The notes: generated from the sequence alone by a model not told the origin. A stretch of 64,000 nucleotides of DNA from Collinsella sp. (GCA_031295385.1 JAUMOL010000017.1:1-64000); one strand, 5' to 3'. Shown: positions 8,198 through 17,119, counted from the stretch's first letter. Numbers and translations: made by a program.

Positions 8198-9544
8198 ATG
8201 GAACACGACCTCACACGCGGCAATGTCCTTAAGACCATCGCGGTCTTTGCCCTGCCCTATATGCTCTCGTACTTTTTGCAGATGCTCTACGGCATGGCCG
8301 ACCTGTACATGATGGGGCAGTTTAGCGGCGCCGCCGGCATCACCGCCGTGGGCAATGGCGCGCAGACGCTCTATATCATTACCGTGACGCTCGTGGGCCT
8401 GGCCATGGGAACGACGGTCATCGTCGGCCACGCCGTGGGCTCGCGCCGCTTCGACCGCGCCGAGACCGCCATCGGCAATACCATCACGCTGTTTATGGGC
8501 GTCTCGGTGGTGCTGGCCGTCATCTTGTTTGCACTATGCCCGCAAATCGTGGCGCTCATTGGCACGCCACCCGAGGCAGTCGAAGGAACCGCCGCCTACC
8601 TGCGTATCTGCTTTGTCGGCATTCCGTTTATCGCCGCGTACAACATTCTTTCGGCCATCTTTCGCGGGCTGGGCGATTCGCGCTCGCCCATGTACGTGAT
8701 TGGCGTGGCATGCATCATCAATATCGCGCTCGACTTTCTGTTTATCGGGCACATGGGGCTCGGCCCCGTGGGCGCGGCGCTCGGCACAGTGACCGCCCAG
8801 ACGGCCAGCGTTGCCCTCGCGCTCGTGTGGCTTAAGAGCCGCCGCACGAACATCCACGTTAAGCGCAGCGACCTGCGTCCCCAGCCCGAGGTGCTCGGCA
8901 GCATTCTTAAGATCGGCGTGCCTGTGGCCGTGCAGGACGGCTGCATCCAGGTGGCGTTTATGTTTATCACCGTCATCGCCAACCATCGAGGGCTCGTCGA
9001 CGCCGCCGCCGTGGGCCTGGTCGAGAAGATGATCAGCTTTTTGTTCATTGTGCCGAGCTCCATGGGCGCCACCGTCAGCGCGCTCACGGCGCAAAATGCC
9101 GGCGCGGGCAAGGGCGATCGCGCGCGTCAGGTGCTCAAGGACGCCATGACGATCTCGGTGGTGTACGGCTGCCTGATCACGGCGCTGATGTGGCTGGTGG
9201 CGCCGGCGTTTATCGGCTTTTTTGCCAAGGACGCCGCGGTGGTCGCCGCCGGTACCGGCTATATGCACAGTTATATTTTCGATGCAATCTTTGCCGGCAT
9301 CCACATTTGCTTTAGCGGCTTTTTCGCTGCATACGGCAAGAGCTACATCGGCTTTGCGCACAACGTGCTGGCCGTGGCACTCATTCGCGTGCCCGGTGCG
9401 TGGCTGTTGTCGAACGCCTATTCCGATACGTTGTTTCCCATGGGCATCGCGTCGCCGTGCGGATCGATTTTGTCGGCAGTCATCTGTGTTGTCGCGTTTA
9501 CCGTGCTCAACCGGCGCGGGGCTTTTGACAAGTTGGCAGCGTAG
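8198..9544 (+). CDS. MATE family multidrug/Na+ antiporter
   Basis: A 448-residue inner membrane exporter with about twelve hydrophobic segments in two repeats, the length typical of MATE proteins (NorM/MepA/DinF group). The N-terminus (TRGNVLKTIAVFALPYML...YGMADLYMMGQF) and the second-half motif PVAVQDGCIQ match the family. It exports cationic drugs or metabolites in exchange for Na+ or H+. It is alone on the plus strand behind a MerR-type promoter (8125-8155), and what looks like the last codons of a MerR-type regulator follow its stop codon, which suggests drug-induced control at some time in the past. Confidence 0.93.
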   Translation: MEHDLTRGNVLKTIAVFALPYMLSYFLQMLYGMADLYMMGQFSGAAGITAVGNGAQTLYIITVTLVGLAMGTTVIVGHAVGSRRFDRAETAIGNTITLFMGVSVVLAVILFALCPQIVALIGTPPEAVEGTAAYLRICFVGIPFIAAYNILSAIFRGLGDSRSPMYVIGVACIINIALDFLFIGHMGLGPVGAALGTVTAQTASVALALVWLKSRRTNIHVKRSDLRPQPEVLGSILKIGVPVAVQDGCIQVAFMFITVIANHRGLVDAAAVGLVEKMISFLFIVPSSMGATVSALTAQNAGAGKGDRARQVLKDAMTISVVYGCLITALMWLVAPAFIGFFAKDAAVVAAGTGYMHSYIFDAIFAGIHICFSGFFAAYGKSYIGFAHNVLAVALIRVPGAWLLSNAYSDTLFPMGIASPCGSILSAVICVVAFTVLNRRGAFDKLAA

Positions 9545-9546
9545 CG

Positions 9547-9639
9547 GGGCAACGCGAAATCACCCTCATCGACGATATCATCAGCGACGACCCGGCGACC
9601 TACGTAACACAGATCACGGTGCCGGTCTCTCTAGGCTAG
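9547..9639 (+). pseudogene. Remnant of a regulator with GyrI-like effector-binding domain
   Basis: Directly behind the MATE gene one frame reads ITLIDDIISDDPATYVTQI followed by TVPV and a stop at 9637-9639. This resembles the extreme C-terminus of GyrI-like effector-binding domains that end many MerR-family multidrug regulators. No start codon, helix-turn-helix or the rest of the domain is left. The idea that a MerR activator of the MATE gene was deleted fits the MerR-type promoter upstream, but with only about 30 codons left the assignment is tentative. Confidence 0.45.
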
Positions 9640-9810
9640 ACCGAGCCTCGCCTCTAGCTCGGTCAACGCCTCAAAGGCATCGCGAGATGCACCCGCCGCG
9701 CGCTCACGCTCGGCAATGCAAATTCGCATCATTAAGCGCTCTTTTGCCTGCACTTGGGAATGCCTCGCGCGCCCTTCCACCTGCAAGCAATTGCGATTCT
9801 CTATATCCAT
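9631..9810 (-). CDS. Small ORF coupled to ligA
   Basis: A 59-codon frame whose ATG overlaps the ligA stop (TAATG) and has GGAGG about 4 nt upstream, so it should be translated by coupling. The product begins MDIENRNCLQVEGRAR and ends DAFEALTELEARLGLA; the acidic, amphipathic C-terminal helix is reminiscent of the tails of RelB/Phd-type antitoxins, but no toxin lies next to it and I do not name a function. Its stop overlaps the end of the plus-strand remnant at 9547-9639. The chance that it is a fortuitous frame cannot be excluded. Confidence 0.45.
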   Translation of the reverse strand: MDIENRNCLQVEGRARHSQVQAKERLMMRICIAERERAAGASRDAFEALTELEARLGLA

Positions 9811-12038
9811 TACGCCTCCGGCACCTCACCAGTAGCCAGGATCTGCTCGAGTGCGTCCTCGTCCAGCACGGGTACGCCTAGCTGCTCAGCCTTGGTGAGC
9901 TTGGAGCCCGCTTTGGGGCCGGCGACCAGATAGCTCGTCTTCTTTGACACACCGCCCGAAACCTTGGCACCAAGCACCTTGAGCGCCGCGCCCGCCTCGT
10001 CGCGCGTGCGGTTGACGAGCGTGCCAGTGAGCACGAAGGTCAGACCCGCGAGCGGCTGTGCGTCGGCGAGCTCGCCTGCCACGCCAGCGTCGGCTGCGGC
10101 CTGCGCGTGTGCGGTACCCAAGTCGATCTCGAGCGACAGGCCCGCCTGACGCAGGCGCTCCAGCACGGCGAGATTCTCGGGCACGGCCAGGAACTGCTTG
10201 ACGCTTGCCGCAATCTTGGGACCGATGCCCTCGCACTCGGCGATGTCCTCTTCGCTCGCCAAGATGAGCTTGTCAATCGACAGGAATCGCTCGGCGATAA
10301 CCTCGCCCACGCTCTTGCCCACGTGGCGGATACCCAGGGCAAACAGCACGCGACCGAGCGGCTGGCTCTTGGACTTGTTGAGCTCGGCGATGATTTTCTC
10401 GGCCGTCTTGAGGCCTACCGGAATGGGGTCGCCCTTCTTGACGCCCTTTTTGCTGTTGGAGCTGGCATAGGTGCGCCCCGTGTCCAGGCCGGCGATGTCG
10501 TCGACCGTGAGCTGGTAGAAGTCCGCGACATCGTGGATCAGGCCGGCGGCAATCATCTTGTCGACGATCTCGTCGCCCAGGCCGTCGACGTCCATGCAGC
10601 CGCGACTCACCCAATGGAGCAGGCGCTCCTTGAGCTGCGCGGGGCAGTCGATGGACACGCAGCGGTAGGCAACCTCGCCATCCTCATGGACCACGGGGCT
10701 GCCGCACACGGGGCAGACCTCGGGCATGTGCCAGTCGACCGAATCGGCCGGGCGCTTGTCGAGCACCGGCCCCACGACCTCGGGGATCACGTCACCCGCC
10801 TTGTGCACGATGATGGTGTCGCCCTCGCGCACGTTTTTGCGGCGAATCTCGTCGATGTTGTGCAGCGTGGCGCGCGCGATGGTGGAGCCGGCAACCATCA
10901 CCGGGTCGAACTCGGCGACCGGCGTGAGCACGCCGGTGCGGCCCACCTGGATGCGAATTTCGCGCAGGACGGTCTGCTTTTCCTCGGGCGGGAACTTAAA
11001 GGCGATGGCCCAGCGCGGTGCGCGGGCAGTAAAGCCCAGGTCAAGCTGCTGCTGAAAGCTGTCGACCTTTACGACCACGCCGTCGATGTCGTAGTCCAGG
11101 TCACCGCGGTGCTCAAGCGCCTGGGCACAGAACTCGTGGACCTCGGCGGGTGTGGCGCAGCGTGCCACGTTGGGGTTGACGCTAAAGCCGGCGCTGCGCA
11201 GCCAGTCCAGAAACTCTCGCTGGCTGTGAACGTGCAGCGGGTCGGTATCGGCGATGGCGTAGATAAAAGTAGCGAGGTCGCGACGCGCCGTAACCTTGGG
11301 ATCCTTTTGGCGTAAGGATCCTGCAGCAGCGTTGCGCGGGTTGGCGAAGGGGTCGCGTCCCTCGGCATCGGCCTCTTCATTCAGGCGAACAAAGCTGCCC
11401 TTGGGCATGTAGACCTCGCCGCGTACCTCAATGGTGCGCTCGCGGTCGGCGCCCATATGAGTGAGCGCCGGCTCGGACAGGTGCATGGGCACATCCTTGA
11501 TGGTACGCACATTGAGCGATACGTCCTCGCCCGTGGTGCCATCGCCGCGCGTGGCCGCGCGCACGAAGGTGCCGTTTTGGTAGGTAAGCGCCACGCCCAG
11601 ACCGTCAATCTTAAGCTCGCAGGTATAGGTGACGCTACCTGCGCCAAGCGCATCCTCGGTTCGTTGGAGCCACGCGTCAAGTTCGTCCAGATCCATGGCA
11701 TCGTCCATGGAATACATGCGCGCCATATGCGTGACCGGCGTAAACTGCTCGCTCACGTACCCGCCCACGCGTTGGGTGTAGCTGTCGGGCGTCACCAGGT
11801 CGGGGTAGGTCGCCTCGATTTCCTGCAGCTCAACGAGCATTTTGTCGAAGGCGGCATCCGTGATCTCGGGCGCATCGAGCATGTAGTAGCGATAGGCGTG
11901 GTAATCGAGCTCGTGACGCAGCTCGGCCGCGCGCGCTGCCGCCTGGGCACGGGCATCGGCCGGTGCAGCGGTATCCGCGCTCGCGGGCGTTTCGGTATCG
12001 ATGTCCACGCCGTCACCAAACAGGCTCGATTGCTCCAT
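9810..12038 (-). CDS. ligA: NAD+-dependent DNA ligase LigA
   Basis: A 742-residue cytoplasmic enzyme that seals nicks in duplex DNA during replication and repair, using NAD+. An acidic 30-residue leader precedes the NAD-binding Ia domain (ELRHELDYHAYRYYMLD). The adenylation site is the Lys of ELKIDGLGVA. The zinc finger (CPVCGSPV...YRCVSIDCPAQ), helix-hairpin-helix region (residues about 450-590) and C-terminal BRCT domain (LAGLTFVLTGTL to the end) follow in the usual order. Length is somewhat above the usual 670 because of the leader and a longer region before BRCT. A small coupled frame follows its stop. Confidence 0.97.
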   Translation of the reverse strand: MEQSSLFGDGVDIDTETPASADTAAPADARAQAAARAAELRHELDYHAYRYYMLDAPEITDAAFDKMLVELQEIEATYPDLVTPDSYTQRVGGYVSEQFTPVTHMARMYSMDDAMDLDELDAWLQRTEDALGAGSVTYTCELKIDGLGVALTYQNGTFVRAATRGDGTTGEDVSLNVRTIKDVPMHLSEPALTHMGADRERTIEVRGEVYMPKGSFVRLNEEADAEGRDPFANPRNAAAGSLRQKDPKVTARRDLATFIYAIADTDPLHVHSQREFLDWLRSAGFSVNPNVARCATPAEVHEFCAQALEHRGDLDYDIDGVVVKVDSFQQQLDLGFTARAPRWAIAFKFPPEEKQTVLREIRIQVGRTGVLTPVAEFDPVMVAGSTIARATLHNIDEIRRKNVREGDTIIVHKAGDVIPEVVGPVLDKRPADSVDWHMPEVCPVCGSPVVHEDGEVAYRCVSIDCPAQLKERLLHWVSRGCMDVDGLGDEIVDKMIAAGLIHDVADFYQLTVDDIAGLDTGRTYASSNSKKGVKKGDPIPVGLKTAEKIIAELNKSKSQPLGRVLFALGIRHVGKSVGEVIAERFLSIDKLILASEEDIAECEGIGPKIAASVKQFLAVPENLAVLERLRQAGLSLEIDLGTAHAQAAADAGVAGELADAQPLAGLTFVLTGTLVNRTRDEAGAALKVLGAKVSGGVSKKTSYLVAGPKAGSKLTKAEQLGVPVLDEDALEQILATGEVPEA

Positions 12039-12147
12039 AGCGGCACTCCTTCGCTCGATTTCAAACGGATACTAGAGTACCACCGGTCGCAATGAGGCCG
12101 AATAGCGGTCTCGAACCGCACCGAATCGGCAGCCGCCAGACTGGGGT

Positions 12148-12348
12148 GGACAGTTAGTTCAGATACGTATAAATCCTAGAGCCGAATCAAGAACGACCAC
12201 CCCTGTTTCAACTAATTTGGGCTCCTCGAGACCATGTAAACGTCCCACTCTCCCTTCCAAACACCCATTCGAGCCCCATCCCAATCAAAAATTGCTTAAA
12301 ACGCATCCCAAGCTGCCCCAGATTTATACGTATCTGAACTAACTGTCC
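12148..12348. mobile_element. MITE-like element with perfect 28-bp terminal inverted repeats
   Basis: Arms 12148-12175 and 12321-12348 are exact 28-bp complements and enclose 145 bp with no credible frame. The gene-free stretch 12039-12485 between htrA and ligA is explained mostly by this element, the small palindrome at 12386-12414 and the htrA terminator. No target-site duplication is evident at the borders. Whether it is a transposon derivative or an RNA structure cannot be told from one copy. Confidence 0.6.
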
Positions 12349-12385
12349 AGACCATTCCGGACCAGGCCTCTTGTCAGCCCCAAGC

Positions 12386-12414
12386 GATCCGTTTTCCTCC
12401 GTCCCCAACGGATC
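12386..12414. repeat. Small palindrome of the GATCCGTTTTCC repeat family
   Basis: Arms 12386-12393 and 12407-12414 pair; bases 12386-12406 equal the left arm of the larger hairpin at 48545-48606. Confidence 0.65.
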
Positions 12415-12423
12415 AATAAGAAA

Positions 12424-12459
12424 AGAGGGGCTGTCCCGCGTTGGTGGGACAGCCCCTCT
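12424..12459 (-). terminator. Intrinsic terminator of htrA
   Basis: Arms 12424-12437 and 12446-12459 are perfect 14-bp complements with an 8-nt loop; on the minus strand the stem is followed by TTTTCTTATT. It starts 27 bp after the htrA stop. Confidence 0.9.
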
Positions 12460-12485
12460 GGCTTCGATATGTGCGATACGGCTCG

Positions 12486-13946
12486 TTAGAAACCCTGACC
12501 GTAGCCCTGGCCCTGGCCCTGCTGGCCCAGCAGCTCCTCCAGATACTGGCGCAGCTGCTCGTCGGTAATACCGCCGTTACCGGTATCGGTCGCGCTGTCG
12601 TCCTGCTGCTGGTTCTGCAGCTCCTCATCGGAGCCCAGCTCAACCGTGACCTTTTTCTCTTCCTTGCCACGCATGAGTGTGATCTCGACCTTCTCGCCCA
12701 CCTCGTGGCTGCGCAGTGCGATGATCAGGCCATCGGCGCTCGTGATCTCGTCGTCGCCCAGCTTGGTGATGACGTCACCCTCCTGAATGCCGGCCTTGGC
12801 GGCAGGACCATCCTCAACGACGCTCGCCACATACGCGCCGCTATCGGTGCTCAGCTTGTTAGTGCGGGCATTGAGGGCATTGACGCTCGAAAGCGTAGCG
12901 CCCATGTACGGATGCACCGGCGTCTTGCCGTCGATGATCTGGTCGGCAATGTTCTTGGCGTAGTTAACGGGAATAGCAAAGCCCACGCCCGAGCTGGAGC
13001 CCGAATAGCTCTCGATGAGCGAGTTAATACCCACGAGCTCGCCGTTGTCGTTGACGAGCGCGCCGCCGGAGTTGCCCGGGTTGATGGCGGCATCGGTCTG
13101 GATCATGTTGGCGTAGATGGTGTTGCCACTGGTAGAGCTCATGGCCGTGGAGCGATAGAGCGCCGAGACGATGCCCGTGGAGACAGACTGTTCGTTGCCA
13201 AACGGCGAACCGATGGCCATAACCCACTCGCCCACGTTGAGCTTGGAGGAATCACCGATCTCAATCGGCGTGAGCTTGGAGGCGTCGGCGTCCTTGAGCT
13301 TGATGACGGCCAGGTCACTCGAAGCATCGTTGCCCACGAACTCGGCCTCATAGGTGGTGCCGTCGTCCATGGTAACCACGTACTGGTCATAGCCATCGAC
13401 CACGTGGTTGTTGGTGAGGATGTGGCCCTCGGTATCGAGCACCACGCCCGAGCCGACGCTGCCCGAGTTGTCCGACTCGTCGGCAGACTGCGAAAGCGAG
13501 CCATTCTGGCTGCCGCTCGAAGTGGCGGTAATGGAAACCACGGAGGGCAGGGCCTTGGCAGAAACGGCCTCGGCAAGTGTGGTGTCCTCGGAGTCGATTG
13601 TAATCTTTTGCGTCGACGAACCCGAAGCACCCGCCGTCACGGCATTCTTTCCGCCGCCAATGTTGAGCGTGCCACTCATAATGAGCGCGATGACCAGCAG
13701 GGCGCCGCAGGCACAGCCGGCGAGCGCCGTAATAAAGATCGGCAGCTTTTTGGTCTTGGTCTTGACCACTGTGTGCTTGTTTACAACCTGCTGGCCGCCC
13801 AGCGGCTGGCCGGTCTGCGTGTCGTAAGCCTGCACGTAGGGAATGTTGCTGCCGGCAGGCGTCGACTCCACCTGCACACGCGGCTGCTGCTGGGTCTCGC
13901 CAGCGTTGCCCGCATCCTGGGGACGCTGGGAATCGTTCTCGCTCAT
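12486..13946 (-). CDS. htrA: HtrA/DegP-family membrane-anchored serine protease
   Basis: A 486-residue trypsin-like protease acting outside the membrane on misfolded exported proteins. A polar N-terminal segment of about 85 residues precedes one membrane span (LPIFITALAGCACGALLVIA), then the protease domain with the triad His in LTNNHVVDGY, Asp in SSDLAVIKL and Ser in INPGNSGGALV, and a single PDZ domain (GATLSSVNALN... to KVTVELG). The tail is Gln/Gly-rich (GQQGQGQGYGQGF). Start at 13946 has AAGGA upstream; an extension to 13985 lacks one. Single-gene unit closed by a strong terminator. Confidence 0.93.
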   Translation of the reverse strand: MSENDSQRPQDAGNAGETQQQPRVQVESTPAGSNIPYVQAYDTQTGQPLGGQQVVNKHTVVKTKTKKLPIFITALAGCACGALLVIALIMSGTLNIGGGKNAVTAGASGSSTQKITIDSEDTTLAEAVSAKALPSVVSITATSSGSQNGSLSQSADESDNSGSVGSGVVLDTEGHILTNNHVVDGYDQYVVTMDDGTTYEAEFVGNDASSDLAVIKLKDADASKLTPIEIGDSSKLNVGEWVMAIGSPFGNEQSVSTGIVSALYRSTAMSSTSGNTIYANMIQTDAAINPGNSGGALVNDNGELVGINSLIESYSGSSSGVGFAIPVNYAKNIADQIIDGKTPVHPYMGATLSSVNALNARTNKLSTDSGAYVASVVEDGPAAKAGIQEGDVITKLGDDEITSADGLIIALRSHEVGEKVEITLMRGKEEKKVTVELGSDEELQNQQQDDSATDTGNGGITDEQLRQYLEELLGQQGQGQGYGQGF

Positions 13947-13975
13947 GGCTGCGATCCTTTCGTCAAATAACCAAA

Positions 13976-13999
13976 GGCCCGCCAAACACGTGGCGGGCC
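13976..13999 (-). terminator. Hairpin terminator upstream of htrA
   Basis: Eight-bp GC-only arms 13976-13983 and 13992-13999, followed on the minus strand by TTTGGTTATTTG. It would stop transcription arriving from the 14.1-16.2 kb genes before htrA. Confidence 0.65.
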
Positions 14000-14118
14000 A
14001 TCATTGTTCACGTTGAGTTGTACCCCAAGCTGGGCAGTCCCGAGCACTAGATGCCAAGATTTCAGCTTTGCTTAAGTAATGACATGCTTATAGGCCAATT
14101 CGTTCTATGCCGTCATGT

Positions 14119-14725
14119 CTATTCGATATAACAGTCGATAGCAAAGCTATATGTTGAATCGTTAATGAAGTCCGTAATCGTCGCGCCCATGCCTGATCCG
14201 CACGTCCACTTATCTTTCTCCGCGTCGTATGGCGTTGGCCCCCACCCCGTTTCATATGATGCTTCGCTTTCCGTGAAGTTATTCATCACGTATTTATCCT
14301 TCTGCATGAGCGCGTACCAAGCGTTTGCATACATCACAAGCGGATCGATTTGGACTATCGAGTACTTTCCGGAACGAATCTCAATTTCTGTTTTATCGTT
14401 ATAATAAGCGACTGTGAGCTCAATCTTGGCAAGCAGCGGCAACGTTTCATCTGATTCCCTCTGGATTGTTATGACATCACCGGCCATAGCGTCGGCAGAC
14501 ACAGTTTTGCTCTCTGGCGTGAAAATAGTCTCTCTGTGGCGTGAAAATAGTCTCTCTGCTTCTTGTTCGCGTTTTTTCATTGCCATTTTCATCTCTGACC
14601 ACCGTGTCGACCACGAGCGTCAATCGCTTCTGAGCGTCCGGCAACTCCACGGCTTCTGCCATCCCGGCTCGCATCAAAATAGGAGCCCCCGCCATCAGAC
14701 CTAAGAACTGCTTTCTATCAATCAT
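14119..14725 (-). pseudogene. Exported protein gene broken by a 22-bp tandem duplication
   Basis: Two frames join into one protein of about 194 residues. The first (from the ATG at 14725) starts with an export signal (RKQFLGLMAGAPILMRAGMAEA) and continues through VVRDENGNEKTRTRSRETIFTP; the second continues ETIFTPESKTVSADAMAGD to the stop at 14119. The break is a perfect tandem duplication of 22 bp (14515-14536 and 14537-14558). Removing one copy restores a single frame. The mature part resembles no family I know. It is the last gene of a three-gene unit with 14729 and 15094, all visibly less GC-rich than the surroundings. Confidence 0.8.
14515..14558. repeat. 22-bp perfect tandem duplication causing a frameshift
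   Basis: Copies 14515-14536 and 14537-14558 are identical and adjacent. Twenty-two is not a multiple of three, so the reading frame of the exported protein is lost downstream. Confidence 0.95.
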
Positions 14726-14728
14726 TCT

Positions 14729-15085
14729 TCATTCCCCTTGTCTACTTGATTTGACTTTCTCAGCCGAATGGGGATACAGAACAGTCCCGTCAAGTTCCTT
14801 ATCTTCCACAAAAACTAGAATCCATTTATCACCTGCTTTCAACCCTGAGACATATCCGGAACTTGACTTACGGCGCATATCGATTCTCTTACGGCAACCA
14901 CTTGGCATAAGCGCCTCAAATTGCCCGTTATGAACATCCGATAGAGCGCGCACCTCGACTGCAACAACCGTGTCGTTTTCTCCCCCATTAGTCGCCCTTA
15001 ACAGAAAGAAGCTCGCTGCGGTGAGCGAAGCAAAGGAAAGCACCAATAGGAGCATTGCCCTTCGAATGAACTTGTCGCCGTTCAC
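14729..15085 (-). CDS. Small membrane-anchored or exported protein, unknown function
   Basis: About 118 residues from a GTG at 15085, with one hydrophobic N-terminal segment (AMLLLVLSFASLTAASFFLL) after a basic start, then a beta-rich exterior part (SGYVSGLKAGDKWILVFVE). A TTG start at 15106 would overlap the upstream gene by 13 nt and is a possible alternative. No family recognised. It lies 8 nt after the peptidase gene and 3 nt before the next, so it belongs to the same unit. Confidence 0.6.
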   Translation of the reverse strand: MNGDKFIRRAMLLLVLSFASLTAASFFLLRATNGGENDTVVAVEVRALSDVHNGQFEALMPSGCRKRIDMRRKSSSGYVSGLKAGDKWILVFVEDKELDGTVLYPHSAEKVKSSRQGE

Positions 15086-15093
15086 GAGTACAA

Positions 15094-16224
15094 TCAACCC
15101 TTGCAATATGTGCCATCGTGAGACGTGTAAATTGATACGTCATATGGAAGAAACTGTAGCTGGTTTGTCCATCCATTCCAAACAACAAGCAGGTACTTCT
15201 TGGCATTCGAGTATGTGTTATGCATTGCCACGTAGCCCACAACTGCCATTGCGTGCCCGCTGCCATTTGACCGGAGCCTTCCAGAGAAAATACTCAGATT
15301 CCCCGAGTCGGTATTCACCCTAAAGGAATCCCATGACGGATACCAAACGAATGACGTCTCAAGCTCCTTGCCTCGTCTTGCACAAAACTCCTTTAAGGCC
15401 GGAGCGGGTTTGTCAGGAGAAGTCTTGCCTTGAGTAAAGTACAGACCAGTCGCTTGATCATATTTCTTTCCTTCTTCTTCTTCCCATGTCCCCGACAGCC
15501 TCCAAAGCTCCGAGTATAAATCGGACAATTTAAGGCGGTTCAAAGTCACATAGTGACTGCTAACTGCAAACATTGCCGAAACAGCGCAAGCATAAGTCCC
15601 CGTTTCTTTGATAACTTCTGTTTGCGTTGGCGTTATTATTCCCGAAACCGTTTTGCTCGCATCAACAACATATCCCTGTTTATACAAATCCTTGGCAGAT
15701 ACAAAAACGTCATCGAAATGTTCCGGCGATCCGCTGCGATTGCCTCCCGAGGACAATTTATTTGGTACTTTTTTTCCACTTGCGTCTAAAACAATGTTTT
15801 TATCTAAGTCGGCAACGCCAACAGTTAGCTCGTCAATCTTTAACGCAACGACGTTATCCGAGGATGCGAGGAGTGCAATTTCTTCGCTTGCACTCTCGAT
15901 AGGTAAAAGAGCGTTCGGAGCCAAGCAGTATTCGCTGATCCACCAAGATCGCTCTGAATCAAATACGACGTAGCCATAGTTAACGTCATCCCGCTTCGCA
16001 CGAACGATATACCCGATTGATTCCCCATCGGAATTCACCATTTTTACTGGGTCACAAGCGGTCACCGGCTCATCCGATACATCATCAAAGAAAGCTTACG
16101 CTTGCTCCACAGCTATTTGCGGTGTGACACGGACTAAGTCGTCGTCTCCAAAAACCAACCTTGGAGACATCAGGGCGGCAAGCAACACTATGAATCCGAC
16201 AATCACCTTTCTCGAATAACGCAT
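15094..16224 (-). pseudogene. Papain-like cysteine peptidase gene with an in-frame stop after the signal peptide
   Basis: An ATG at 16224 with GGAGGA 5 nt upstream opens a classical signal peptide (KVIVGFIVLLAALMSPRLVFG). At 16094-16096 the frame meets TAA, then continues AFFDDVSDEPVTACDPVKM without further stops to 15094. The mature part has a candidate catalytic Cys (TGTYACAVSAMFAVSSHY), His (SGHAMAVVGYV) and Asn (LLVVWNGW) in papain order. The reading VEQA-stop-AFFDD looks like one nonsense mutation in an otherwise conserved secreted protease. A downstream restart at GTG 16065 would give a 323-residue product without an export signal. Secreted, inactive unless the stop is read through. Confidence 0.75.
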
Positions 16225-16406
16225 TTCTTCCTCCATCCGTGTAGTAGGGAGATACGGTAACTAGATGATATTTGCTAGATAGTGTTATACGTTTGATATT
16301 GTTTTTACTGACACACTTTTAATCGGTGAAAGGTCTTCTTTTCGCCCTAAATGAGAAAAGGGTACTGGAGAAATCTCCGGTACCCTCACATTCCTCTATT
16401 TACTTG

Positions 16407-17069
16407 CTAGTCCTTAAACAGATAGCCCACGCCGCGGACGGTGGTGATGTGCGCCGCGATCTGCGGGCCCACCTTGGAGCGGATGCGTCGAATGTGCACG
16501 TCGACGGTGCGCGTGCCGCCGCAGTACTCAAAGCCCCACACGCGGTGCAGCAGCACCTCGCGGCTGTAGGCGCGGTTGGGGTGCGTCGCCAAAAAGCTCA
16601 GCAGCGAGTACTCCATCAGCGTCAGGTCGATGGGCTCGTTATCGAGCGTCACCTGGTAGGTGGCCAGGTTAATCTCGAGGTTATCGATGTTGAGCACATC
16701 GTCGGCGGTGACGGTCTCTTCCTCGCCCATCAGGCGCTGCGCTCGAGCCTTGAGCTCGTTGGGCGTCGCCGTGGGGCATACAAAGTCGGCATGCGCGTGA
16801 TTCGGCAGGCGAAGGGTGCCAAGGGCCTCGTCGTCGACGATCACCAGCATAGGAACGCCACCGCGATCGTCAAGCCACTTGGCAATCTGATCGATGCGGT
16901 CACTGCGGATACCGTCGGAATCGAGGATCAGCAGGTCAAAGTCGTGCGCCGCGGTCGGCGAATCGGGAGTTGCCAGGCTCACCTCGACACCCAGGGTGGT
17001 CGTCAAGCTGCGGGCAAACTCGTGGAAGCGCGTCGTGCGCGCCATGAACAGGGCACTCTTTTCGGACAT
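16407..17069 (-). CDS. Orphan OmpR-family response regulator, GlnR-like
   Basis: A 220-residue regulator with an N-terminal receiver-like domain and a C-terminal winged helix (NLEINLATYQVTLDNEPIDL...VDVHIRRIRSKVG...VRGVGYLFKD). The receiver lacks the acidic pair near its N-terminus (ALFMARTTR) and the conserved Lys near its end (DFVCPTATP), although Asp50 sits where the phosphoacceptor is expected, so it probably works without phosphorylation. This is the pattern of actinobacterial GlnR, the nitrogen regulator, and the gene lies 50 bp downstream of glnA with no kinase nearby. Start at 17069 has GGAGG 6-7 nt upstream; a longer frame to 17153 overlaps glnA. The GlnR role is inferred from context. 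Confidence 0.8.
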   Translation of the reverse strand: MSEKSALFMARTTRFHEFARSLTTTLGVEVSLATPDSPTAAHDFDLLILDSDGIRSDRIDQIAKWLDDRGGVPMLVIVDDEALGTLRLPNHAHADFVCPTATPNELKARAQRLMGEEETVTADDVLNIDNLEINLATYQVTLDNEPIDLTLMEYSLLSFLATHPNRAYSREVLLHRVWGFEYCGGTRTVDVHIRRIRSKVGPQIAAHITTVRGVGYLFKD

Positions 17070-17119
17070 ATCGGCCTCCAAAGAAATGAGCTCAATCGTA
17101 CTGGAACAAGCCAGCGCGA

